This document shows, in pieces, positions 55,565 through 64,000 of a stretch of DNA of 64,000 nt. Each line of letters opens with the position of its first letter. Position 1 is the stretch's first letter. The stretch comes from Ornithodoros turicata. Taxonomy: Eukaryota > Arthropoda > Arachnida > Ixodida > Argasidae. Both the position numbers and the translations under genes were made by a program. Under the pieces are notes generated by a model that searched no databases, had not been told where the DNA came from, and saw only the letters and a list, made by a program, of their open reading frames with translations. The DNA lies in the NCBI RefSeq assembly GCF_037126465.1, contig NW_026999320.1, positions 3,224,001-3,288,000 on the forward strand, written 5' to 3'.

Positions 55565-55625
55565 TTATTATTAAGTGGCACTGTCTTCATCCTGACGAAG
55601 ACAGTATATACGTGCCGCTGTCAAA
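55565..55625 (+). repeat. Hairpin with degenerate hammerhead-like words
   Basis: ACTGTCTTCATCCTGACGAAGACAGT forms a 9-base-pair hairpin. CTGACGA, a GACAG/CTGTC stem and CAAAGCGTC follow. This has the CUGANGA part but not the GAAA part of a hammerhead core. It is 300 bases upstream of a Penelope-like GIY-YIG remnant and may belong to that element. Confidence 0.35.
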
Positions 55626-55920
55626 GCGTCGACCCTTTTCCATTTAGCGTTAAGTATGGTGTGTTAATGTCTCCCTGTCAAATAATCTAGTATTCCTAAC
55701 TTCCCTAAAATGTGTTGTCTGCATATTTTTCCTAAAGGTAATAAAAGATAAACATAAATAAAGGTAATAAGAATACAAAAAATAAATAAATAAAGATAAA
55801 TAAAAGTAATATAATAAGACATGGACGACAGATTACAGAAAAGTTAACAGAAACTAATTTATTTAATGGGTAATTTAACGCATAGATTAAAACTCACTAT
55901 TCAAAGCAAAGGTAATGGGA

Positions 55921-56120
55921 AACTTCGATTGCAACTCGGCCAACGTCATATACGTTACTCAATGTAACACCTGCAATACACAATGTATCGGACAGACGAA
56001 AACCCAAAGAAGAAACCAAATCTCCCAGTTTCACGCCACTTCCAGCAGCCATTGGTGACGTATTGGTCTTCATCACTGTGTTGACAATAACATTGAAATC
56101 AAGAACATCCACCCTGTCTC
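55921..56120 (+). pseudogene. Penelope-like GIY-YIG endonuclease remnant
   Basis: NFDCNSANVIYVTQCNTCNT then QCIGQTKTQRRNQ, in one frame, stops at 56054. Another frame continues HHCVDNNIEIKNIHPVSPQV to about 56120. The VIYxxxCxxCxxxxIGQT-K order is the start of the GIY-YIG domain, and the H...NIEIKxI block is its distal part. Here GIY has become VIY and the YVGQT motif is CIGQT. The frame break and lack of reverse transcriptase make it a fragment. Confidence 0.7.
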
Positions 56121-56339
56121 ACCACAGGTGGCAGATAATTCTCATTGCTGTTGCTAATTTGACCCTTGTGATGGATACTTTTAGTAGATATGACCTGAGG
56201 AAAGGCAGCACTCAGATCATTTCAGGTGGTAACTTAGTTTGTCATTGATCTACAACTAACATTGTACACTATGCAAAGCTTGCTGCAACCACTGAAAGTC
56301 TTGTGCTTCTAACCATTCTTCTTTTTCTTTTTTTTACGT

Positions 56340-56440
56340 CATTGCTAGTTGTGTATATGTGCTCGCTTTTGATTATTGTAATGACACCTGCTTGGGCCCG
56401 AGACGGGCTCGCAGTATTGCTAAATAAAAATAAAAATTAT
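56340..56440 (+). repeat. LINE-like 3' tail
   Basis: TTATTGTAATGACACCTGCT then TGGGCCCGAGACGGGCTCGC and GCTAAATAAAAATAAAAATT. The hairpin GGGCCCGAGACGGGCTC directly before an AATAAA-type tail is the usual layout of a non-LTR retrotransposon 3' end. Confidence 0.55.
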
Positions 56441-57380
56441 TCATAATCTGCTCCCATCAGTACATGAACATCACGCAGGAGAGTGCTAGCTCCACTACCA
56501 CTGCAGCACTGCCATGTTACTAGATAACTAATTCAGGATAACCTGCTATGCACTGCACTGTTCCATGCAGTGTGTTGAACAATGTAGCACAACTATCACT
56601 GCTGGCATCTAATCCCTGTTCACACCATTCTCCAGTTTTCGCACAATCCTACAATTTATTACTCTCGGTTCATACAGCTCATCGAAGCACATTTCTTTCT
56701 ATCGCTGCAAAAGTGGTGTGTCACTACAGAGAGCTTCAAGACAAGGCACACATTCACCCAACACTGAAATTGTGTGGGGCACTGTTACATCAAGGCAGAC
56801 GAGTGCCAAAGAAATTTTGAACATGATCTCAGGCATCTTAATAAGATCAACACTGTCTTCATGTCTGACAAGTTGCAGCTTTTTTGTTTGGACATAATGG
56901 GAGCACAACATCTGAAACACCCAGTTACACTGAAGTGAAGTATGCACTAGATAACTTCGAGTTGGTAATCTGAGGCTCATACTTCTGTGAGATTACTCTC
57001 AACTTGGTGATGGCCTACTTTCATTAGATGTCCCGAAGCTCACTGGCAGGCCATAGCTGAGGAAATAGTGACATGATGGTTTGAATATGCTCGATATGAG
57101 GTCAAGTGAGTTTAATTGTATTGGATATTTTTTCAGTTAACCCTTATGTTTTGACCAGTAAACGTGTGAACATAGAGGCTTGTTAGCCCATTGTGTGACT
57201 TCTTTCCGGGATGATAACAACGACAAGAGTCAGCATTGGGGGTAACCGATTAATAGGCTACATTCTCTCGTAACTCTTTAGAGAGGAGGACAGACTTTAT
57301 TTAGAGTTTGGTTATAAACTGACTACAGTGCGGGACTGTAAGGGCGAGCTGTGTAGGCTCTTAACCTAACTTGTTGCTTT
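56441..57380. other. No recognised gene
   Basis: Open frames at 56548-56820 (plus) and 56699-56980 (minus) overlap on opposite strands and have no motif. Confidence 0.4.
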
Positions 57381-57539
57381 TCAGCTCCAGTACTTTTTGA
57401 GGAACTTGTTCCTTTTTCAGGTTACTTTGTCAAAGTAACTCAGGGTAACACAAGCTGCATTCTACCTCTACAATGGCATGGGAGATTTGTGCACAGCTTG
57501 ACTCTGCTTCCTTGTTGTTACACAAGCTCAATCTTACAA

Positions 57540-57630
57540 CATATGGCAGTTCAATAAGAGAGATCAGCTCTGGGATTCGAACCACACACTTCGATTTCCG
57601 GTAAGAGGTGGTGTAACTGGCAGTGATGGC
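57540..57630 (-). repeat. tRNA-like SINE head
   Basis: On the minus strand GTGTGGTTCGAATCCCAGAG holds a perfect pol III B box (GGTTCGAATCC). An upstream TTACACCACCTCTTACC region could be a degenerate A box. It differs in sequence from the SINE at 60125. Confidence 0.4.
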
Positions 57631-57790
57631 CACTAACTACTTCTACAGTAGTTTAACTATAACTACTAACTAGTTCACGATAGAGTAGTTTAGCTAGTAG
57701 TTCAACTACTTTTCAGGGGAGGTAGTTAAAACTACTTCTTCAACTACTGCAATGTATTTTAACTACATCTCTAACTACTTAAACCACGTA
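57630..57790. repeat. AACTACT/AGTAGTT word tract
   Basis: About fifteen degenerate ACTAACTACTT, AGTAGTTTAACTA, GTAGTTAAAACTACTT words in 160 bases, both orientations. It lies between two GTAACT-type patches (57415-57450 and 58535-58620), which may be ends of a larger hAT-like element around it. Confidence 0.5.
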
Positions 57791-57799
57791 GTCAGAAGA

Positions 57800-58690
57800 C
57801 GTAGTCAGCCAGAACATCTAGTCCATGTGAGAAAGTTGTGTGTACATGCAAGGCGCATTAAAGCTACGCGAAGTGCTCATCCCTGTGTCGTTTCCTGTTT
57901 GGGTAACTGCCGAGAGAGACCCGCACGCGGGTGGTTATTCCCTTTGAAAGTAAAACTGCCTCTTGCATCATCCTGATTCATCAACGTTAGATCGAGTCTC
58001 CCAACTGTGCCGGCGTCTGCTTTGACAACACGGTGGCCGACGTAGTTCGACTCAACTGGGAAAAAAAGTCTGGAAGTACGGTAGTAGTGAAAGTGGTATG
58101 TCATTTATACTACAAGAAAACATGCAAATGATCCTCCACGGTCCAGTTGCTACTCAAATCCACATGGAATACATTTGGAAATGAACGATTCCTCCGATTT
58201 GCTAAGTTTCTGTAGTTCGCTTCCCATTCGCTTTTCGAATCGGCAGAATCAGTCGTTTGATTTGGGCACAAACGACTTGCTTAGTTTTCCTAATGATTCA
58301 CTGAATCTAAAATTTTGATGTCTACTTTGTATTCTACTAAAGAAATTTATTGCACAACCAGAATCTTGAAATGCAAACCTACGAAAGCACATGAAGACAC
58401 AGTTTCTTTTATTATATTGAACATTGGCATCAATTCATTGTATCAAAGCTAGTGAAGAACATCTTGAATCATCCATTGCAACATCAGTATCTGAATTATA
58501 AAAAGGTCAGGAAGTAAAATGTGTCAAGCAAGTAGGAAGTAACTTGAATGTAACTAGTTACTTTTCCAAAGTAATTCATTCATTCTTGATTACCTCTAAC
58601 CTTGTTAGTAACTTAATTTTTTTGCACAGCACCGTAACTTGTAACGTGTAAAAAATTGTTAAAATTTTGAAAAATGTGAAAAATTTGACT
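57800..58690. other. No recognised gene; GTAACT-rich patch
   Basis: AGTAACTTGAATGTAACTAGTTAC (in pieces) near 58536-58565 and GTTAGTAACTT near 58604 resemble arthropod hAT subterminal sequence. No coding motif. Confidence 0.35.
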
Positions 58691-58696
58691 AAAAAA

Positions 58697-58925
58697 GGGG
58701 ACTGAGAGACACAGAACAAGACGGACGGGCGACAAATTCTCTTGTTCCGTGTCTCTCGGTCCCCCATCATGAGTCTATACCAGCTTGCCTGCACCCTCTC
58801 CCTTCTTTCTTTAAAAATTGGGCTGTTCGGTATTTCACACTTCAAAAGCGATAAAACCCCGGTTACGGGAAACAAATGAACGTTCTTTTATTTGTTTGCC
58901 GGCACGGAGTTTTATCGCTTTTAAA
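58697..58925. repeat. Two short inverted repeats
   Basis: First pair: GGGGACTGAGAGACACAGAA (58697) with its inverted copy TTCCGTGTCTCTCGGTCCCC ending near 58764. Second pair: CTTCAAAAGCGATAAAACCC near 58842 with GGAGTTTTATCGCTTTTAAAG ending near 58926. Both look like foldback ends of small elements. Confidence 0.55.
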
Positions 58926-59215
58926 GTTTGTAATGTGTTCCTTTCATCGGGTAAATTCCACCTCTCTGACAAGGATAACACATCACATGTTAGCTGACGA
59001 AGCAGAGAGCTCCAGGTAAGGCTCAACCTGTGGTGACGCCAGCCAAATGTAAAAACTAAGTTGAGGGTATCACGTGACCACATCAAATGCGACTGACTAT
59101 TTTGAAATAGATCTTGACACAATGTTCTTCTGGGTCGACAATTCAAGTCATCCAAAACTTATAATAGTCAAGGTTAGTTTCCAATTAACAGTTAAATAAA
59201 ATTAAGCGACAGTAT

Positions 59216-59262
59216 CCTTGTGAAGCTGATACGTATACACGTACCAGCTTCACAAGCGTAGC
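59216..59262. repeat. Hairpin with 12-bp arms
   Basis: CTTGTGAAGCTG, then a TACGTATACACGTA centre, then CAGCTTCACAAG. The arms match perfectly; the centre is also partly palindromic. Confidence 0.75.
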
Positions 59263-60120
59263 GATATGGGAGAAATGGATGTACATTCTGATGATTTTTG
59301 GTCCAGCGTAAGTCAGGCTACGTAAGTGCTTCTAATCCAAGTTATCTCAGTTTTTTTCCTTTTCATAGGTATCTGAGACAAAATGCTGCATCAAAGTGCT
59401 TTTTAATATTTACAGGCCTACAAGAATTCTCTCTTTCAATGAAAGTGTCTGTGTAGTATTCTTGAACAATGTACATGCACTGGCTATATTCATAGCATGC
59501 TTCTTGCAAATGATATATAGAATACAGAATAGTTTCAAGCAGTTTCTCATAAAACAAAGCTTGCATGACAATGTAATAAAATTAGACAATAATGAATTAG
59601 ATTTGTATGAAAAGGAGAGCCCCTGGTTAGTAGTTGTTGGTGTCTTGTCTTTGGCATAGACATTTTCATAGTACACCCCTACACTCCCAGAAATCTTTGA
59701 GCATTGCGCAGAATTTTGTGATACAATTCTAACTTTTTGCAAAAATCTAAGAATATAGCGCAGTAGCCTGCATACTAGGGTGCAATCGATAACAGTGAAA
59801 GGGGCGCAGACAAGCTGGTTCACGATGACAAGGAGACCCGAGTCAGGGGAAGATTAACTGGCAACAATTTCTCAAACACAGCAACAAATTTTACTGGCAC
59901 ACCGCACTTATATACTAAGAAACGTCCTGAGAGGAGGATGAGTGCAAAGAATGGCTTGCTAACACAATTGCCACATGTAGTTGTCTCCAATGAGTTCATA
60001 AGCAACCAATGCCATCAGTCCATTTCTTCACATGATGCATCAGTTTGAGAGAAAATGGGTTTCAGAAACGTTACATTCCTTGTGCAAGTGCGATACGAGT
60101 TCACTTGCTGTTTACAAGTT
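59263..60120. other. No recognised gene
   Basis: Open frames at 59396-59659 (plus) and 59410-59823 (minus) overlap and are A/T-rich. No motif. Confidence 0.4.
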
Positions 60121-60124
60121 CACA

Positions 60125-60392
60125 AGTGTGAATGTACCAGCATAGTGATTAAGATGATTGCTTTCCACGCCGAGACTGGGAGGTGACACAGGTTCGAATC
60201 CTGTCACTGGTTTTCCCTGTTTTCCGAAGACTTTCCAGACAAATGTCAGCACAGTTCCCCTTGAAGTCTGCCCAGGATGCATACTAACCCAACTGTCCCC
60301 CACTCCTTCCTGCTGTCCTCTCTCCATCCGTCAACGTCTGTACGCTGCTCATAGCCACAGTTGCTTCGCGGCGCTAACACGGAAATAAAAAA
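60125..60392 (+). repeat. SINE, full-length copy with tRNA-derived head
   Basis: The head has an A-box-like AGCATAGTGATTAAGATG and a perfect B box GGTTCGAATCC about 50 bases later. The body continues TTTTCCCTGTTTTCCGAAGA, then CTGCCCAGGATGCATACTAA, CTGTCCCCCACTCCTTCCTG, CTGTCCTCTCTCCATCCGTC and TTGCTTCGCGGCGCTAACAC, and ends GGAAATAAAAAAGAA. The second half recurs at 25216-25372. SINEs are copied by LINE machinery; this one could transcribe from its own pol III promoter. Confidence 0.85.
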
Positions 60393-60399
60393 GAACTAG

Positions 60400-61855
60400 C
60401 GTGATTGTAATGGTTGTGAACCCATCTTCTTAAGTCTCGGGTCTCCTCATTGTCATACGACTATCCTTGACTTTGCTGACCAAGAGCGAGGGAGGCTCCC
60501 TACATGATTCACAAATACAGTAGAAGGGATGCCAGAATTAGTGCCACTGGAATGTGAGTTAAAGGTGTTGTGAGAGGTCACCCCTTGTTATTCCAGATAA
60601 ACGTAAAAGACTTTTGTTTGCATTGCTGTGAAGCTGCATTGAAAATGTTCCAGTGGAGAGTGTAATAGGAGAGAAGAAAATGGGCACCTTTGTGACACAG
60701 ATGGAGGGGATGAAAGAGCCAGGTGACGAGCGTACGTATCGGAAGTTTACTTCTACGTTAACTGTGCGAACAAGACGCATGACAAGTAATTAAAAAGAAG
60801 CACACACAAATCTTGCTTCACAAGTAAATACTCCCCATCTTGAATTATATGCTTGCCATTATCTGACAACAGCTGGCTGCAAACGAAGTGCTCTCCTCCA
60901 TCTTGTTGTCTAGTGAGGAAGCGCACGGGAGGTAAGTCTGCCAGTTGGAATGGACGCGACTCTGAGCTCTCTTATGTCTGTGCTTTGCTCATGAGTGTGT
61001 TCAAGGGCTTGCATCTCGCTAAGTATGACATGTACAATAATAATTCCTTTTCACAGTATTGTGACATGCAGTACTATGCATTTATGATGTAATGAACCAC
61101 ATCTATAAAAGTGTCCCAACCCCTTTAAACCAATTCTCATTGAATTTCAAACATGTTTCAATCATGAACTAAACTGGATGCAGACCAATTGGTTGCATCC
61201 GATACATAAATCTAATATTATAATTAACTTATTATCTAATATTATAAGTCTAATATTGAGTGCGAATATAGAATGTAAAGCACATTTATGTTACAATATT
61301 TGGTGCTCATGAGTGTACTTCACGAGGAATATGTGTTGCACCATGATATGCATCTTTCACTGTGGTGCAGTGGCTGCACAGAAAGAAAAAAAAAGACACC
61401 ATGTGAATGTGTTCGCAGGACCCGACTGCACACCGCCGTCCACCATCTCTTACACTCTCTGTTACACTCCATCGAAGGTGCTCACACGCAATAAAGCTTT
61501 AGCCGCTATTCGTTTTTTTCACTGTTCGCACTTTCTTTTTCGAATACTGCGTATTCATGGCATCCTTGAGCAGGCAAAGCTCGCTTTCTTCCTTCTGAAC
61601 GCCACCACCACACGAAGCTGCAGCACAACGTCACTGACATACACACTTCACTGAAAAAAATTGGCCCTTCGTTGTCTCATGTTCGCAAAGTATAAACTGT
61701 TAGAGGAACATGCACATAGCTTATCACAATCAACTTCACCCCTTAACAAATCTATCTGCTAATCAGCCATCCGCGTAAACGTAAACGCTCCGAACCTCCA
61801 ACATGATCCCCAAGCATAGCAGCCGCCATGGCGTAGCTAACAGCAACGCACCAGG
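60400..61855. other. No recognised gene
   Basis: Open frames at 60853-61092 and 61313-61654 (plus) lack motifs. Confidence 0.4.
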
Positions 61856-61859
61856 ATCT

Positions 61860-61945
61860 CCGGGTTTCAGGCAGGCGCCGCCGCCGCCGCCGTCCCGTAT
61901 CGGTCAGGGTTTGGAAATACGCGTACGGGACATACATAAAGCGTT
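61860..61945 (-). repeat. GC-rich repeat, copy 2 (inverted)
   Basis: Inverted copy of 53595-53680, with GGGTTTCAGGCAGGCGCC and CCGTCCCGTATCGGTCAGGG. The minus-strand open frame 61752-61937 starts in it (MYVPYAYFQTLTDTGRRRRR) and continues into ARG-rich and Gly/Leu-rich sequence with an ATGGCGGCTGC. Possibly the 5' exon of a small repeated gene; no family is recognised. Confidence 0.5.
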
Positions 61946-64000
61946 CGGGCGCCGCACGGGCGAGTAAGTCATGAAGAAAGTCTTGCTTATGACGGACATC
62001 GCATTCACATAGCGGTCATCGCTCGGGCAGATAACTCAAAGAAAGTAGTCTTGGACCAGGCCTGGGCATGAAAATTCGGCATGGGCAACAACAACTACGA
62101 AAGTTTCAGCTGCGGCTTTTAAATTTGGAGAAATTCCCGTGCTTGTAAGCTTATACAGTCATGAACCTGTGACGGAAAAGACAAAATACAGACAAGTTTA
62201 TTGTAGTCTCTCTGTGTCGACAGGGAACAGTAAAGCTCACTTGGTCACAGTTGTGGCAGGGTAAGTACAATTGTAGCACAAAGACACTGAATAGGCAATC
62301 ATAATGAGAATTTAGCGGGACTGAAACCACTGTATCAACAAGGAGTTATTACGTTTGACATATTTTCTAGCACAATAAAGTAGATGGCTTTGACACGTGT
62401 GCAAACCATTTTAGAAAAGTGAACGCAAAATAAGGCAATGTTACACTAAATGGCATATAACCTGTACAATTAAATCAATGAAATTTGCTAATGAACTAGC
62501 GTTCTTGTTCTTGCCCATTATGGATCATAGAACTGTCCTGAGCGGAAGAGTGAAAACACAGTAGAACTTTAGCTGTTCCAACAGTTTTCTGCTCTAGAAA
62601 GCTGGCAAGTACTGTTCTATGCTCGTTTGGTGCATTCACAAATTTGTCTAAAATTAAAGAAGCAGCTATAGCAGAACTGGACCATGCTCTTTCAGGTACA
62701 CAATAAGTAAACACATTGTGTGTTATTGACAACGAACAAAATGTCAAAACAGTTTCCTGCTCTGAAGGATAAAGTTTATGTAGCATTTTACACATTCACA
62801 CAACTATGACATATCATTAAATAGGTAAAGAAAGTTAGCTTGAATGAACGAGCATACTTTCTCAGGCACATTACAAATAAGATAATGTTTTGTACCGAAA
62901 ACAAAACCACAAAGGCAATGCAGAAGCCTAATTTTTCATACTGTTACCCGTCTTAAACGATAAGGCAAGGTATTGTAAAATGGCCACAGCATAAACATGA
63001 AGAAAAAGCTGCAACACTGTAAGATGACAGGCACCCATTACAGAAAACAACAAGAAAAGTCGCTACGTAGACACATGCAGTCATTCGTATTTGATCGCAT
63101 TTTGTTTTGTCACCTTGTGATGTTTCAGAAGGATTAATTTGTTCTGAAGTTTTATTTAAATTTATCAAATCATTTATCGAAAACGAAATTTCCCTAGTTA
63201 AGACTACATTTGCACGGCACCAAAGAGAAGCCCATCTAAACATTGCTCCATTTTGCCACGAGTCTGATCGTAATTCATGAACCAAGTATAGTCACAAAGA
63301 TACCCAGAAAATGATGCCTTGTGGCACCTCTACAGTTCCGCGCATAGGGAATTCAGCGTGTCTTCACTCCATCCGTGCTTAGAGAGGGGTTGTGAGTAAC
63401 TCTACACAAACCTAGGGGGGAAAGTGGTTATAAAAAAGTTTGCAGGGCAGCATCACAGATAAGAGGGTTGCTGCATGCTGATCTGCATCAAATGTATCTG
63501 TCGCCAATTACACCCCCAATCTTACCCTCTCTCCTTTACATTTTGTTGTTGTTGTTCTCTGCTCCTGCAGTTGCTTTGGCTCAGCTTGCGAACCTCCTCT
63601 TGTCGCATGGGGAGCAAAAGCATGCTCAATAGGTCAGACGGGGAACATGTAGTTTTTCACTCTTTTTTTTATCTGCGAAGCTTGTGATGATCGATATGCC
63701 TGAGTCAACGTCGAGTAATTTCATCAGGATTTCTTTTTCGAGCCATGGCACAGGGCCTTAAGTGGCCTTGACTGGGTAACTTACTGAGCTGCTTGCTCAA
63801 AGCTCGTCATGACAGAGCTCATAAGAAATGAAGCCCACTACATGAGGCCGTGGAGACATAATGGAGCGAAATGCTGTTGGCTGCATGCCTTCGTTACAAA
63901 TATTTAACGTAGGTACTGGGACATCCTGTATGTAGCTGCAGCAGTTTCTTCACATTTCTGCTGAGACAGTTCTTCCTACCTCATGCAATCCCTTATCTTT
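61946..64000. other. No recognised gene
   Basis: Open frames at 62496-62795 and 62953-63285 (minus) have no motif. CTGGGACATCCTGTATGTAG near 63918 could be a solo end of a CAGGGTGTCCCA-type element. Near 63560-63650 the minus strand has a short helical reading (LLPMRQEEVRKLSQSNCRSR) that could be a coil exon, unsupported otherwise. Confidence 0.35.

Noticed and set aside
60125..60230. A true tRNA gene
   Set aside because: A and B boxes are present but the acceptor and anticodon stems do not fold, and the same body recurs at 25216, so it is a SINE.

Overview
The window reads as nuclear DNA of a eukaryote, most likely a tick or another chelicerate. Split genes have GT/AG introns, coding density is very low, and there is no operon structure or ribosome binding site. 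Non-LTR, Penelope-like and tRNA-derived retroelement remnants are interleaved with foldback elements and DNA transposons. The species call is inference from the style of the repeats and gene families; no diagnostic host gene was recognised.

Layout. 1-7 kb: degraded retroelements, namely a LINE tail, a Penelope-like 3' end (minus strand), a LINE reverse transcriptase fragment and a larger 5' piece of a Jockey/I-type LINE (gag plus endonuclease, minus strand). 8.5-9.2 kb: possible minus-strand exons of unknown function. 10.3-11.4 kb: a hAT-like element with a perfect 8-bp target duplication. 13.4-18.9 kb: a nest of elements, including a LINE 3' end split by a Penelope-like foldback and by a CAGGGTGTCCCA foldback, followed by a second CAGGGTGTCCCA element that holds a CACTG-ended element. 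19-23 kb: word-repeat tracts around a second hAT-like element, another Penelope-like foldback, a weak gypsy gag remnant and a frameshifted C2H2 zinc finger. 25.2 and 60.1 kb: two copies of one SINE.

The most interesting part is 29.5-53 kb. A 4.45-kb element (29580-34028) has matching ends, carries tracts of degenerate AACGTTGA words just inside both ends, and contains a SWIM zinc finger plus YqaJ-type nuclease gene that is now broken. A second region (39669-46307) has GTCCCTT ends and subterminal GTCAAA/CCAAAG words, and holds a spliced BEN-domain gene with one premature stop plus about 38 copies of a 79-bp satellite. At 50.98-52.81 kb lies the 5' half of a Tnp2 (CACTA-type) transposase, preceded by GGACRTCC words. 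I infer that these are DNA transposons with subterminal repeats, some carrying SWIM-YqaJ or BEN cargo genes.

54-64 kb holds two minus-strand exons of a SWIM-transposon-like tail, a Penelope-like GIY-YIG remnant, LINE and SINE tails, several hairpins and long stretches with nothing recognisable. Exon boundaries were called by eye from splice consensus and reading phase; no transcript or homology search was possible.
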